Notes: generated by a model from the sequence alone, not told the origin. Positions 19,564 through 30,953 are shown, counted from the stretch's first letter. The stretch: DNA of 60,088 nt from Thermoproteota archaeon (GCA_029887795.1 JARXPE010000005.1:1-60088), one strand, 5' to 3'. Translations and numbers: made by a program.

Positions 19564-20838
19564 TCATTCCCCAAAGGGGTTGCCCCTTTTCATTATGTTC
19601 TCCTTGATTATCCTGTGTTTGTCCGCGAGGTAACCTTTCTCAACGAGTCTTGATTTCAGGCATTCAATCATCTTTGGTACATCGATCTCAAGGGGACATA
19701 CCTCCTTACACCTTCCACATTTTGTGCATGCATCGATCGCGGCCGCAACTTTTTCCTCCCCAGCGGTAAATGCGCTCCAGATTATACCAATACCGCCAAA
19801 GTAATTGTGACCAAAAGATCCTCCGAGGACCCTATATACAGGGCACTCGTACATGCAGCCTCCGCACCTCAGACAGTAAAGTGCCTCCTTCATTATTGGG
19901 TCCCTCAGCATGCGGCTTCGTCCATTATCCAAGAAGATGACGTGGAGCTCCTTTGGACCGTGCGCGCCGTAGACCAAGGTCTTCTCAATATCGGCGGTCC
20001 TACTCGGGCTTGTTATCATCGAAACATAGGCAGACATCAGTATGCCCGTGGCGTAGGGAGGGAGAACTTGAACCACTTTGAACGCGTCTTCAAGTGTCGG
20101 AACTATCTTCTCTATCCCAGTAATACAGATGTGCACGGGTGGTGCGTTGCTGACAAACCTTGCGTTGCCCTCGTTCTCTATTATGAAGAGCGTGCCCGTA
20201 CTCGCTGCGACGACATTGGCGCCTGTAATTCCAACATCGGCTTTGCAGAACTTATCCCTCAGGTATTCCCTGGCAACGCCAACGAGTTCTGGGATGTCCG
20301 GCTTGACCTCCCTGCCCACCAGTTTGGAGAAGGTCTCGGCGACCTCCTCCTTCGGCACGTGCACCGATGGGTTGATGATGTGGGTCGGCTTCTCGCCCCT
20401 AATCTGTATTATGAACTCGCCAAGATCGGTCTCAAAGACCCTGTTTCCATTTCTCTGTAAAGCCTCGTTGAGGTGTATCTCCTCTGTGACCAGTGACTTT
20501 GATTTCACAACGGTCTTGCCGTTCCCCACGAGTTCGAGGAAGATCTTCCTGGCTTCATCGGCGTCCCTCGCAAAGTAGGCGTTTCCATGCGACTCTGTGA
20601 TGCGTTCAGAGGCAATTTTTCTAAGCTCGTCCATCTGCTCTACTGCGGACTCCTTGATCTTTCTCACTTCCTTCCGCGTCTTCTCGAGGTGAGGCAGGCA
20701 GGAAAGAGCATAATCCCTGGCGGCTGTGTATGAGGAGACTGCTCTAGAGAGCCCGCGCCTCCTGTTCTCGTCGTAGAGCCACCTCATAAACTCCTCCTTT
20801 TTAGATGAGAACCACTCGTCAGACATCCTATCCACCAC
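19564..20838 (-). CDS. LutB-like LUD-domain protein with two 4Fe-4S motifs
   Basis: GITGANVVAASTGTLFIIENEGN; CLRCGGCMYECP and CTKCGRCKEVCP. Confidence 0.88.
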   Translation of the reverse strand: MVDRMSDEWFSSKKEEFMRWLYDENRRRGLSRAVSSYTAARDYALSCLPHLEKTRKEVRKIKESAVEQMDELRKIASERITESHGNAYFARDADEARKIFLELVGNGKTVVKSKSLVTEEIHLNEALQRNGNRVFETDLGEFIIQIRGEKPTHIINPSVHVPKEEVAETFSKLVGREVKPDIPELVGVAREYLRDKFCKADVGITGANVVAASTGTLFIIENEGNARFVSNAPPVHICITGIEKIVPTLEDAFKVVQVLPPYATGILMSAYVSMITSPSRTADIEKTLVYGAHGPKELHVIFLDNGRSRMLRDPIMKEALYCLRCGGCMYECPVYRVLGGSFGHNYFGGIGIIWSAFTAGEEKVAAAIDACTKCGRCKEVCPLEIDVPKMIECLKSRLVEKGYLADKHRIIKENIMKRGNPFGE

Positions 20839-21541
20839 ACGCTCTCAGGATAAGTTCAGGGAGGTCTATGACCTCGACTTTCTTGTTGTTGCCCTCCACA
20901 AAATTGTACTTGCAGAAGGGGCAGGCTGTCACGACGATCTCTGTGCCCTCGGGAAGCTCTAAGAGTGTGGACTTTGCTACCTCGAGAGAGACCTCGGGGA
21001 ATGCAGATCGGACGCCGCCTCCAGAACCGCAGCAGAGGGCTTTGTTCCGGTTGTACTTAAACTCTAAGAGATCCACTTCAGGTATCATTTTTATCAGCGC
21101 CCTAGGCTCCTCATATACTCCCATATGCCTGCCAAGGTGGCACGGGTCGTGGTAGACAACCTTGGCTTTCATCGGTCGGAGATGGTCTCTGAGCTCGTCT
21201 CGCATATCGAAGAGGAACTGGGAGATGTGACGGACCTTGAAGGGTACGTTTCTGAAAAAGTTTGCATAGTCTAGGGACATTGTCCTGAAGCAACCAGGGC
21301 AGCCCGTCACGACCTCTTTAACACCGAGTGAGGATAGCCTCTCAAGAGTCCTCTTCGAGACTAAAAGGGCGTCGGCCGTCTGACCAGTCCTGTAAAGGAC
21401 AGAGCCACAGCACCCCTCATCCTCACCGAGGGTCGTGTAATCAACATTCAGCAGGTTTAGCAGGCGCTCTATGGAGTCCGCAATGCTCCTTGTCCTGAAT
21501 CTAGACATGCATCCCTTCCAGTATAGAACCTTTTGGGGCAT
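20828..21541 (-). CDS. CCG-domain Fe-S oxidoreductase subunit (LutA/HdrB-like)
   Basis: DEGCCGSVLYRTGQ...CPGC, HDPCHLGRHMGVYEEPR...ALCCGSGGG; 11-bp overlap with the lutB-like gene. Confidence 0.88.
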   Translation of the reverse strand: MPQKVLYWKGCMSRFRTRSIADSIERLLNLLNVDYTTLGEDEGCCGSVLYRTGQTADALLVSKRTLERLSSLGVKEVVTGCPGCFRTMSLDYANFFRNVPFKVRHISQFLFDMRDELRDHLRPMKAKVVYHDPCHLGRHMGVYEEPRALIKMIPEVDLLEFKYNRNKALCCGSGGGVRSAFPEVSLEVAKSTLLELPEGTEIVVTACPFCKYNFVEGNNKKVEVIDLPELILRACGG

Positions 21542-21657
21542 GATGATCAGACCTTATACTCTTCAAGAGACCTCTATTAAAACATACTGCAGGTTGCACA
21601 TCCTGCCTCCTTTAATTGGCTTTCTCAACCATAACGGTAATATTAATAAAAATTAAA

Positions 21658-22803
21658 TTAGAATTTGAAAAAGTTCTTCTTTGGTTTGACGTCTTGGTCG
21701 AATTCCTTAGCTAGCTCCTCCAACAACTGCCTCTGCCGTGGAGACAGGCTTGTTGGTACGTCGATGTTGACTCTGATCATCAGGTTTCCCCTTCCGTACC
21801 CGCCCAGTTTCGGCATGCCCTTCCCCTTTATCCGAAGTATCTCTCCGGGCTGGGTACCTGGTCTTATGTTGACCACAACATCACCGTCAAGGGTCGGAAC
21901 CGTCGCTTCTGTACCCAGCGCCGCCTGGGGAAAGCCTATCTTTAGGTCATAGTACAGGTCGGCGCCCTTCCTCTTGAAGTATGGGTGTGGTCTTATAGAG
22001 ATGTTCACATAGAGGTCGCCCGGTGGACCACCACTGGGAGATGCCTCACCCTCACCTTTGAGTCTTAGCTGCTGACCGTCGTCTACGCCCGCAGGAATCT
22101 TGACTGTGATGATCCTGCGCCTCTTGATTATTCCAGAGCCTCTGCACTCCCTGCAGGGGGTCTCCACAACGGTTCCAGATCCCCCACAAGTGTTGCATGG
22201 TGTGACTGTCACAAATCTTGCGAATCCTGTGGTCCTCACATTCTGGATCTGACCGGTGCCCCCGCACCTGTTGCAGGTCTTCAGCGAAGTTCCTGGAGCA
22301 GCTCCGGACCCGCCACACACATCGCACCGCTCCGTCCTGGGAACCTCGATCTCCTTCTCCGTGCCCCTGAAAGCCTCCTCTAGAGAGATCTCAAGGTCGT
22401 ATGTGAGATCCCTCCCTCGGACAACCTGCCTGGCGTAGGCGCGCCTACCAAATTCGCCTCCGAAGAACATGTTGAAGAGGTCGCCTATGTCGAATCCGAA
22501 TCCCATCTCCCTGAATATGGACTCGAAGTCCGCACCGCGGAATATGTCCTCCTGGGTGTAGTACTGACCGAAGTCAGCCCTCCCCAAAAGATCGTACTGG
22601 CGCCGCTTCTCGTCGTCTGAGAGGACAGCGTACGCCTCTGAGATCTCCTTGAACTTCTCTTCAGCGTCAGGGGATTTGTTCCTGTCAGGGTGGTACTGCA
22701 TGGCCAGCCTCCGGTAGGCGTCCTTGATCTGCTCCTTTGTGGCGTTTCTCGGGACGCCCAAAATCTCGTAATAGTCTTTCTTGCTGGCCATGCAAACCAC
22801 CAA
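21658..22803 (-). CDS. dnaJ: Chaperone DnaJ
   Basis: J domain with HPD ([12 protein letters not shown]), CxxCxGxG zinc-finger repeats. Confidence 0.97.
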   Translation of the reverse strand: MVVCMASKKDYYEILGVPRNATKEQIKDAYRRLAMQYHPDRNKSPDAEEKFKEISEAYAVLSDDEKRRQYDLLGRADFGQYYTQEDIFRGADFESIFREMGFGFDIGDLFNMFFGGEFGRRAYARQVVRGRDLTYDLEISLEEAFRGTEKEIEVPRTERCDVCGGSGAAPGTSLKTCNRCGGTGQIQNVRTTGFARFVTVTPCNTCGGSGTVVETPCRECRGSGIIKRRRIITVKIPAGVDDGQQLRLKGEGEASPSGGPPGDLYVNISIRPHPYFKRKGADLYYDLKIGFPQAALGTEATVPTLDGDVVVNIRPGTQPGEILRIKGKGMPKLGGYGRGNLMIRVNIDVPTSLSPRQRQLLEELAKEFDQDVKPKKNFFKF

Positions 22804-22900
22804 CTAAAAAAGTTCCGGATAGGCTATAACACCGCAACTATATTTACCTTAGCCCTTTACCTTGGTATTTATCTTCACTCTTCGCTGTTCCCCTCTCATT

Positions 22901-24778
22901 TCATTTTACTTTGTAATCGGTGTCTACCACTTTTTCTCCGCCAGCCGTTTTATCGGAGTTGCCTTGGGCGGTGGTTTGTTGGGTTGTGCCTTGCTGAGCA
23001 GATCTCTGAGCCGCCTGCTGCTGGTAAACGGTCGCACCGATCTCTTGTAGGGTCCGCGAGAGCTCGTCCATCTTCGCCTTAATCTTGTCGATCTCCTTGG
23101 TTTGCATGACTTCCTTCAAAGCGGCAACGGCCTTGTCTATCCTATCCTTCTGCTCCTGCGATAGTTTGTCTCCCAGATCCCTCTTTGTTCTCTCTGCTGT
23201 GTAAATTACTGTGTCCGCCATGTTCAGGGTCTCCGCGAGCTCCTTCTTCTTTTTGTCCTGCTCGGCGAACTGCTCAGCCTCCTTGATGAGGCGTTCCTTC
23301 TCCTCCTTCGAGAGTTTCGTGGACGCAGTGATCGTAATTTTGGCTTCCTTTCCGGTTCCTAGATCCTTTGCTGAGACGTGCAATATGCCGTTGGCATCGA
23401 TGTCGAAGGTGACCTCAATCTGCGGCACACCGCGAGGTGCAGGCGGTATACCTTCAAGGTTGAACATTCCCAAGGAGACGTTGTCTGCAGCCATGGGTCG
23501 CTCGCCCTGGAGCACATGGATCGTCACCGCGGTCTGCATATCTGCCGCAGTTGTAAATATCTGGCTCCTCCTGCAGGGTATGGTTGTGTTCCTCTCGATT
23601 ATCTTAGTGAAGATGCCGCCAAGGGTCTCAACGCCGAGTGATAGTGGAGTGACGTCCAGAAGCAATATATCCCTGACCTCGCCAGTAAGCACGGCTCCCT
23701 GAATGGCTGCGCCAATGGCAACAGCCTCCATCGGGTCGACTCCTCTCTCTACTGGTTTGCCCATGAACCTTTCAATCATTCTCTGGACTAGGGGCATTCT
23801 CGTGGTTCCGCCAATGAGTATGATCTTGTCGATCTGATCCGGGGTGAGCTTGGCGTCCTGGAGAGCTCGCATAATGGTCCTCTCGGTGCGCCTGACTATT
23901 GGCTCTGCAAGCTCCTCGAGCTTCGCCCTTGTCAGCGTCATGTGTAGGTGCTTTGGACCTGAGGCGTCAGCGTATATGAATGGAAGATCTATGTCAGTAG
24001 TCATCAGTGTGGAGAGCTCAATCTTGGCCCTCTCGCAGGCCTCCTTCAGCCTAGCAAGTGCAGTCCTATCGGTCCTCAGGTCAATGCCTGTATCCTTCTT
24101 GAACTCCTCGATTACATAATCCATTATGGCTTTGTCTATGTCCGCTCCGCCAGTCTCGGTGTCGCCACTGGTCGATAGAACTTGGAATACGCCCTTGCCG
24201 AAGTCCATAACCGTAACATCGTGGGTGCCGCCGCCAAAGCTGAAGACCAGGATCTTCATCTCCTTGTCGAGCTTGTCTATACCGTATGCTAGGCATGCGG
24301 CCGTTGGCTCGTTTATGATCCTCAGGACTTCGAAGCCAGCGATCTCGCCCGCGTCCTTCGTCGCTTGGCGCTGATTGTCGTTGAAGTGTGCCGGGACCGT
24401 TATCACAGCCTTCTTTATCGGGGTGCCAAGGTAAGTCTCGGCGTCCTTCTTTATCTTCTGGAGTATGAATGCCGAGATCTGCTGCGGAGTGTACTCCTTG
24501 CCAAAGATCTTAACCCTGTAGTCTGTGCCCATCTTTCTCTTGATCTCAAAGACCGTTCCCTCCGGGTTCGCTGTCGCCTGGCGCTTCGCCGGCTCTCCGA
24601 CGAGCAGCGTGCCGTCCTTTGTGAATGCGACGACCGATGGAAACATCTTGCCAGCGACGGTCGGACCCTCAGCGCTGGGTATCACTATTGCCTTGCCACC
24701 CTCGAATATGGCGGCTGCGGAATTTGTGGTTCCTAAATCAATTCCTAATACTTTTTCTCCAGGTTGGACTTTACTCAT
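22901..24778 (-). CDS. dnaK: Chaperone DnaK (Hsp70)
   Basis: [57 protein letters not shown]. Confidence 0.97.
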   Translation of the reverse strand: MSKVQPGEKVLGIDLGTTNSAAAIFEGGKAIVIPSAEGPTVAGKMFPSVVAFTKDGTLLVGEPAKRQATANPEGTVFEIKRKMGTDYRVKIFGKEYTPQQISAFILQKIKKDAETYLGTPIKKAVITVPAHFNDNQRQATKDAGEIAGFEVLRIINEPTAACLAYGIDKLDKEMKILVFSFGGGTHDVTVMDFGKGVFQVLSTSGDTETGGADIDKAIMDYVIEEFKKDTGIDLRTDRTALARLKEACERAKIELSTLMTTDIDLPFIYADASGPKHLHMTLTRAKLEELAEPIVRRTERTIMRALQDAKLTPDQIDKIILIGGTTRMPLVQRMIERFMGKPVERGVDPMEAVAIGAAIQGAVLTGEVRDILLLDVTPLSLGVETLGGIFTKIIERNTTIPCRRSQIFTTAADMQTAVTIHVLQGERPMAADNVSLGMFNLEGIPPAPRGVPQIEVTFDIDANGILHVSAKDLGTGKEAKITITASTKLSKEEKERLIKEAEQFAEQDKKKKELAETLNMADTVIYTAERTKRDLGDKLSQEQKDRIDKAVAALKEVMQTKEIDKIKAKMDELSRTLQEIGATVYQQQAAQRSAQQGTTQQTTAQGNSDKTAGGEKVVDTDYKVK

Positions 24779-25379
24779 GTGAATCTCCCTCCTCTTTCAC
24801 CTTTGAGCTTGATTTCTTTGATATTTTTACCACGCTCGGTCTGATGACCCTTCCACCCATCATATAGCCCCTCCTTACCTCCTCCACAACTAGACCATCA
24901 GAATCGCCATCAACGACGCATGCCACCTCATGAAAGGACGGGTCGAAGGGCTTTCCAATGCACTCGATCTGGGACACCCCCTCCCCTGCCAGAACCTTAT
25001 TCAGTTTCTTAAGCGTCATCTCCACGCCGTTTATCAATGTTTCCAAAGAGCCCGCACTCTTGGCATTTTTTATTGCCATCTCTAATTCGTCCACAACATC
25101 CAAAAGTCCGAGGACGATCCTCTCACTGGACTGGCGCTTGATCTCGTCAATATGGCGATCAATTCGCTTCCTGAAATTTTCGAAGTCGGCCTGCATGTAC
25201 TTCAGGCGGTTCAGGTAGTCCTCAGACCTCCGCTTCTCCTCCTCAAGCGCAGCCTTTAGGGCTTCGATCTTCTTGGCTTCAACCTCGTCGCCCGTTCTTC
25301 CTTCCTCCAAGTCGGGTTTAGCCTCATTTTTTCTTGTACTCTTTTGATGCGCGGGTTCTTGCGTCGGTGTGCTATTCAA
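24771..25379 (-). CDS. grpE: Nucleotide exchange factor GrpE
   Basis: [47 protein letters not shown]; 8-bp overlap with dnaK. Confidence 0.93.
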   Translation of the reverse strand: MNSTPTQEPAHQKSTRKNEAKPDLEEGRTGDEVEAKKIEALKAALEEEKRRSEDYLNRLKYMQADFENFRKRIDRHIDEIKRQSSERIVLGLLDVVDELEMAIKNAKSAGSLETLINGVEMTLKKLNKVLAGEGVSQIECIGKPFDPSFHEVACVVDGDSDGLVVEEVRRGYMMGGRVIRPSVVKISKKSSSKVKEEGDSHE

Positions 25380-25517
25380 GGGTCACCACCCCAAACCGAG
25401 GTCAAGATTTCGGATTTAATATATCGCACACAAATATATATCTTATTGTCATTGAGAGATCGGAATCGACACCATCACTTAAGTCCTTGCAGGAATGTAT
25501 TTATGGCGATAGAGAAT

Positions 25518-25898
25518 TCATTCACCGCGCCTGAACTTCTCACTGAGAGACATCCGCTTCCCGTCTTTGAGATAAGTTATGGTCGTCTCAAGCCTGACGC
25601 GGAGCCCAAGATCGTAGAAGAGCGTGTATAGGTCTTCGCCTGAGATCGTCTCATTGAGCTTTCCGCTCCTGTAAAGCTTAGCTAGGTACTTAACAACCTC
25701 CCTTGTAGCCTCGGGGTACTGTGACAGGGCAGCATCCAAGACCTCTGGACCTCTATCTGTGAGTTTTGACCTCACAAGCGTAAGATCGTCGACTTCGGGC
25801 TTTGCCTGGGGCTTCTGCTGCAGGGCTGCATACTTACGCTGGAGTTCGAGCATCTTCTTGAACTTTATTGCTGCTAGTTCTTTGTCTTCTTCTGACAT
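25518..25898 (-). CDS. Conserved hypothetical charged protein
   Basis: SKLTDRGPEVLDAALSQYPEATREVVKYLAKLYRSGKL...LGLRVRLETTITYLKDGKRMSL; upstream of grpE on the same strand. Confidence 0.65.
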   Translation of the reverse strand: MSEEDKELAAIKFKKMLELQRKYAALQQKPQAKPEVDDLTLVRSKLTDRGPEVLDAALSQYPEATREVVKYLAKLYRSGKLNETISGEDLYTLFYDLGLRVRLETTITYLKDGKRMSLSEKFRRGE

Positions 25899-26063
25899 GG
25901 CAGTGCCCCCATCAAAATAACAAGAAGAGGGAAATAAGGATAGTGATTTTTGTTGTAAATATACTAGGATAAAAGATCTTTAAAGGGCATTATGGAGCTT
26001 TCGACTCCGCGTATTGAGGCTTAAAGCATAGCCAAAATGTAGGCGGCGATATCCCAGCCATCT

Positions 26064-26750
26064 TTACCACACGATTACATAGCTCACGATCTTGTCATCG
26101 TAGCTAGGAATCACATATCCATTCTGTGCCGCGTATGACTCCCCGATCTTTAGTGTGACTATGTCGTCGTATTGTGGCTCCACAAAGATGAGGCCGCGGT
26201 TCGTAGTGTTGAAGCAAACAACGGCGTGCGCGCTGTCCTTGAACTTTATGTAGACAAACCCGCACTTGTAACCAGTCGCGAATGCGTTGTTCTTGACGTC
26301 GGCGGCGAAATTTATGCAAGTGTAAGATGATGTGTACGGGTTACGGTCGGTCTTGTCGCTGGTCAGGAAGGAAAGCACTTCGAGGAATGTCGGATCTCTC
26401 AAAGTGTAACCTGTCCCAGCGCCGTCCACAACGCCTTTCTGGTAACCCTCGTTATAGCCTAACTCGTAGCCCAGCTGGTAGCCAGTCAGGTTTCCTGTGG
26501 CATATCCTTGCAAATATCCCATACTGTAGCCGCTCTCGTTTCCAAGCCCATAACCTTGCAAACTCCCTCTGACAAATCCAGACTCGAATCCGCTTGAATT
26601 TCCCACAACGTATCCATCCGAGAACCCTAGATCGTATCCCTTCTGCATCCCGCTATTGTAACCGTAGCTATATCCTACATAGCCCATAGCTACTAAGCCA
26701 AAGAATACGAGTATAATCGATGCAACTTCTCCCCACTTCATATAAAACAC
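26064..26750 (-). CDS. Membrane-anchored surface protein with GYxxG repeats and a possible Cys-His (papain/transglutaminase-like) domain
   Basis: N-terminal TM; GYSYGYNSGMQKGYDLGFSDGYVVGN... repeats; C-terminal YTCINFAADVKNNAF...DSAHAVVCF...VEPQYDD. Confidence 0.7.
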   Translation of the reverse strand: MFYMKWGEVASIILVFFGLVAMGYVGYSYGYNSGMQKGYDLGFSDGYVVGNSSGFESGFVRGSLQGYGLGNESGYSMGYLQGYATGNLTGYQLGYELGYNEGYQKGVVDGAGTGYTLRDPTFLEVLSFLTSDKTDRNPYTSSYTCINFAADVKNNAFATGYKCGFVYIKFKDSAHAVVCFNTTNRGLIFVEPQYDDIVTLKIGESYAAQNGYVIPSYDDKIVSYVIVW

Positions 26751-26923
26751 ACAAATTGATTTTACTTATTAGAAGCATAATAGGCTTACCGCTTTTGCCT
26801 ATGATGTTTTAGTTATAAATCAAATTTGTCTTTATTTTTTATTTTTTTATTTTTTAAGGTATATTTTGGAACAGAGTTTTTAGATATATATGCAATATTT
26901 TAAAATGCATACGGAGTGTCTAG

Positions 26924-27151
26924 TTGTCTGAGGGTGTCTATGCTAGGATGCAGAAGGAAAAAGTGAGGGTGATGGAGGAGATAACTAAGGAGCAGGGAAT
27001 TGACAAGTCAGCCCTAATTAAGGGCTTTAGATTACTATATGCGCGATTGGAAGCTTTTTTTGGAATTGTATCAGCGGATGATCAAGGGGTTGGAATCAAG
27101 ACCATTACAAAAAGGCTCCGTTATTGTATGGGGGGCTTAAATGGTGTATGA
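26924..27151 (+). CDS. Small hypothetical protein, translationally coupled to the downstream gene
   Basis: 75-aa TTG-start ORF overlapping the next ORF by 11 bp. Confidence 0.45.
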   Translation: MSEGVYARMQKEKVRVMEEITKEQGIDKSALIKGFRLLYARLEAFFGIVSADDQGVGIKTITKRLRYCMGGLNGV

Positions 27152-27854
27152 TCTGGCGTTAGTGTTGGGAGGCGGGAAGTTCGGGACCATCGCATTCAAT
27201 GTGCTGGTCAGGAAATCTAGGCGGGTCATAGTAGTAGATAAAGATCCAAACTGTCATGCGAGCAAAGCTCTTCGGATGGTTTGCAGTGACCCTTCCAAGT
27301 GCGAGGTGGGTTCAAGGCTCGTTGTGGAAGATGCAATTAACCATGCCATAAAGATCATAAAAGCTGGTACCGTCCCCGACATCATCGTGCCTGCCATGCC
27401 AGGGAATTCCATGGCTATGCTCTTCACGAAATGGGTCTCCGAAAATGGGTTTTCAGTAGAGCCGGAGCCAGAGATGTTGATGAAAGCCTTGATCGAAGTT
27501 CCAAAGGATGTCATCTTCCAAGAGGACAAAAGCACCGCAACGCTGATCTTGTCTCATGCAAAAGATTTCATTTGTAGCCCTTGGTGTGATGAGCCTGAAG
27601 TCTGCCCCGTGACGGGCAAAAAGATTGAGTCTGTGAATTCCATTCTTGCGAGGATGAGTTTTTGCTCCTACAACAAGGTCTTTAGGAGTAGGCTGGTCGA
27701 GAAGGGTGTCGGGGCTATAGACGGGAGGGAGGTCTACAGAGAACTTTTGAGTCTGCCTACGGAATTAGAAAAATACACACTTTGCGTGGGCACTGCCTGC
27801 AATTGCCATGGAATAGTTAATTTCTTGAAAGTTTCAAGGAGGGCAAAGAGTTGA
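27141..27854 (+). CDS. Rossmann-fold protein with Cys-rich motifs, function unknown
   Basis: LALVLGGGKFGTIAFNVLVRKSRRVIVVDKDPN; FICSPWCDEPEVCPVTGKK; CVGTACNCHG. Confidence 0.65.
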   Translation: MVYDLALVLGGGKFGTIAFNVLVRKSRRVIVVDKDPNCHASKALRMVCSDPSKCEVGSRLVVEDAINHAIKIIKAGTVPDIIVPAMPGNSMAMLFTKWVSENGFSVEPEPEMLMKALIEVPKDVIFQEDKSTATLILSHAKDFICSPWCDEPEVCPVTGKKIESVNSILARMSFCSYNKVFRSRLVEKGVGAIDGREVYRELLSLPTELEKYTLCVGTACNCHGIVNFLKVSRRAKS

Positions 27855-28033
27855 GATCAAATTTTGGTATTAACCTGCGTCAAAGAGAATTTTGACTTCA
27901 AGAGGCTAAATTAATCTAGGAATGTTAAATTTGTGAACGGGTTGAGAAACTCGGTAAGCCAATCATGCTCAAAGAAATTTATAACGAATTTGTCAATAGC
28001 TAAAGTAGACGCAAGCCTATAATAATCAAGAGA

Positions 28034-28510
28034 GTGAAGAAAAGCATGATTTTGATGTTTGATGGGCTATGCGAGCCCTACAATCCGGGAGGTATTGCGA
28101 CCTACGGCTTCATTGTTTATCAAGATGGTGTAAAATTGCACGAGGAGGGAGGGTTTGTAGGCGCCGGAATATTGGGTGATGATGTATCGAATAACGTTGC
28201 AGAATACACTGCTCTAATCAAGGGCATGGAGTACATAATAAAGATGGGCTATAATGGTCCTTTGACCGTGAGGGGCGACAGTCAGCTAGTAATAAGGCAG
28301 ATGCGAGGGGAATATGCAGTTAGGGCTAGGCGCTTAATAAAACTTCACGAAAAGGCACGGGAGCTGGCACAAAAGTTTGAGAGTGTTATTTTTGAGTGGG
28401 TGCCAAGGGAGAAAAATGCCGAGGCGGATAAATTGTGTAGGACCGCATATGAAGACTTCGTACGAAAAATAAAAGGAAAAACTGCGGGGAAAGGCTCAAA
28501 AAGTAAGTGA
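28034..28510 (+). CDS. rnhA: Ribonuclease HI family protein
   Basis: MFDGLCEPYNPGGIATYGF, NVAEYTALIKGMEY, VRGDSQLVIRQM, VPREKNAEADKLC. Confidence 0.92.
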   Translation: MKKSMILMFDGLCEPYNPGGIATYGFIVYQDGVKLHEEGGFVGAGILGDDVSNNVAEYTALIKGMEYIIKMGYNGPLTVRGDSQLVIRQMRGEYAVRARRLIKLHEKARELAQKFESVIFEWVPREKNAEADKLCRTAYEDFVRKIKGKTAGKGSKSK

Positions 28511-28961
28511 CAGTCTAAATGTCTGGGATTATTACCAATTTTGCGGAACTTATGATGCAGGTTGGGGGAATTGCAAATCAGGTTTTCTAAATACCTAGTT
28601 TTCCAATATGTCATCAGCGTCTATTCTACGGAAACTGGTGAATTGTTGGCTTATTTTGACCTTTGCACGGGGTCGCCGAAAGGGCTGAGTCAACCAATTT
28701 TTTAAACCACCAAACAACTCACCTTACTTTTTTCTATCGGATTTATCTGGTCAGTTTGAGGTAACAATATAATAATAGATCAATAATAGATTATAGAAAA
28801 GCAGTCGATTAAGAGCTTGTGCGCCAGGGTCACTTGATTGTGCAGGAGGCAGTCATTTCAATTTGTTAAGATTTGACATACTGACTCTTTTTTATTGTTT
28901 TGGCGAAGTGTTCTATTTTTAGAATGGATCGTTCCAATCCATAGTATAAAATAATTTTGAA

Positions 28962-30755
28962 TTGAATGTGATTATGGTAAGCGTCATGAGCGTGTCAGAG
29001 CGCCGTAAAAAGTCTATAATTGTATTCATGTCACTGATAATCATAATGTTTTCCATTTCAGTTTATGCCCCGAGCACACCCTCAAACACCAATCTAAAGC
29101 GTTTCTCAGGAATGGACGAGTTAGAATTGTTTCTCAAGGATAGGTCCCTAGGCTCTAACATATTCATGAAGGATTTCCTAGCCTTAGACGTCACAACCAT
29201 GCAAACGAATGTTAGAGAGTCTTCCCAAGATTACTCCTATCAATACTCTTACTCAACAACAAATATCCAAGTTTCAGGGGTCGACGAGGCGGACATCGTT
29301 AAGAGTGATGGGAGGTACATCTATGTTTCATCAGGCGATACCATCTACATTGTTAAGGCTTATCCGCCGGAAGGCGGCAAGGTGGTGTCAAAAATCAAAC
29401 TTGAGGGCACCTACAAGCCCCAGATCTACATCCGCGGGGACAAACTTGTAGTCATCGGGAGCGCGCAGGTAGTAATTTTTGCCAAGATCTATCCAACGCC
29501 TGCCCCCATGTCGTTTGTTAAAGTTTACGATGTCTCAGACAGAAGTTCACCAGTCCTCGTAAGGGATTTGACGGTAAACGGAAGTATCAGTGGCTCCAGG
29601 ATGATCGGCGATTACCTATACATAGTCTCCAATAAATGGCCCTATGCCTACGACTTCGAAAATAAGGAAATGAAGGTTGAACTACCCTCTTACACATGTG
29701 ATGGTGTTTCCAAAGAGATCCCACCTGAGAAGATCTACTACATAGAATCTCAGGAGGGTCGGTACTCCTTCATCACGGTTATCTCCGTCAACGTGGCGGA
29801 CGAAAATGTGCCCCCCTCAGACGAGACCTTTTTGGCTGGAGCCTCATCCTGCATGTATGTTTCGAGAGAGAACATGTACCTCGTCGCCCATCAGTATCGC
29901 CCAGTAGTAATAACTTCGAACTTGAAGCCAGTCACCGAGTGGAGGGACGAGATGCTCATCTACAGGCTGAGATTGAGGGAAGGAAATATCAAAATAGAAG
30001 GCAGCGGCTCGGTCCCGGGACAGGTCCTGAACCAGTACAGCATGGACGAGTATAACGGATACTTCAGGATCGCCACCACGAAATGGACCTCCTCCGGTTC
30101 AGAGAACGGAATATACGTCATGGACATGATGATGCAAGTCGTGGGATCGGTTGAGGGTATAGCGCCAGGCGAGAGGATATACTCGGCAAGGTTCATGGGC
30201 GACAGGTGCTATTTGGTTACCTTCAGGCAGGTCGATCCCTTCTTTGTTGTTGATCTGAGTGACCCTAGCAATCCAAAAATTCTAGGTTATCTAAAGATAC
30301 CAGGGTACTCCAGCTACCTTCACCCCTTTGACGAAAACCACATAATAGGCGTTGGGAAGGAGGGGAACAACGTTAAACTCTCTTTATTTGATGTGAGCGA
30401 CGTAAAGGTACCGAAGGAGGTGGCTAAGTTCACCATGGACTTTTATTACTCTGATTCAGAGGTGCTTTACGATCAGAAGGCGTTTCTCTTTGATGCTGGA
30501 AAGCATTTGCTCTCTATTCCCGTTAGTTGGACCGAAGGCAAATCGGTGCTTAGTTACTTTAGGGGAGCGTGTGTCTTCAACCTTACTTTGGACGGAGGGT
30601 TCGTTCTCAGAGGTATAATACTGCACCAGAACGACCAAGACGGTGTCAGGCGCATACTCTACATAGACAACATCTTGTACACTGTATCCGGGAGCCAATT
30701 ACGCATGAGCGACCTTACGACCCTTGAATTGATCAAGAGTGTAGATCTACGATAA
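28962..30755 (+). CDS. Secreted beta-propeller domain protein (COG4880-like)
   Basis: N-terminal TM/signal; VSGVDEADIVKSDGRYIYVSSGDTIYIV...; blade-like repeats. Confidence 0.82.
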   Translation: MNVIMVSVMSVSERRKKSIIVFMSLIIIMFSISVYAPSTPSNTNLKRFSGMDELELFLKDRSLGSNIFMKDFLALDVTTMQTNVRESSQDYSYQYSYSTTNIQVSGVDEADIVKSDGRYIYVSSGDTIYIVKAYPPEGGKVVSKIKLEGTYKPQIYIRGDKLVVIGSAQVVIFAKIYPTPAPMSFVKVYDVSDRSSPVLVRDLTVNGSISGSRMIGDYLYIVSNKWPYAYDFENKEMKVELPSYTCDGVSKEIPPEKIYYIESQEGRYSFITVISVNVADENVPPSDETFLAGASSCMYVSRENMYLVAHQYRPVVITSNLKPVTEWRDEMLIYRLRLREGNIKIEGSGSVPGQVLNQYSMDEYNGYFRIATTKWTSSGSENGIYVMDMMMQVVGSVEGIAPGERIYSARFMGDRCYLVTFRQVDPFFVVDLSDPSNPKILGYLKIPGYSSYLHPFDENHIIGVGKEGNNVKLSLFDVSDVKVPKEVAKFTMDFYYSDSEVLYDQKAFLFDAGKHLLSIPVSWTEGKSVLSYFRGACVFNLTLDGGFVLRGIILHQNDQDGVRRILYIDNILYTVSGSQLRMSDLTTLELIKSVDLR

Positions 30756-30953
30756 CACCAAAAACGACGGAATGGAAAAAACAAAAGACCTAGAATTGAA
30801 TAATCCAATCAAATAATTGCAACAATATTATCAAGTGAGGCATTTCTCATTTTTTATTCTTGTCCATCTTATTTCGATGTAAATCGGTGTGATAATTGTG
30901 ATAAAGACAGAAGATATAACCGTCGCTTCACAGATAATGATACTGGTGAGAGG

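Noticed and set aside
23211-24782. Several 80-160 aa plus-strand ORFs antisense to dnaK
   Set aside because: Shadow ORFs of a strongly conserved gene
28769-28790. Short AT-rich direct repeat AATAATAGATC/AATAATAGATT
   Set aside because: Low-complexity AT sequence; not distinguishable from chance
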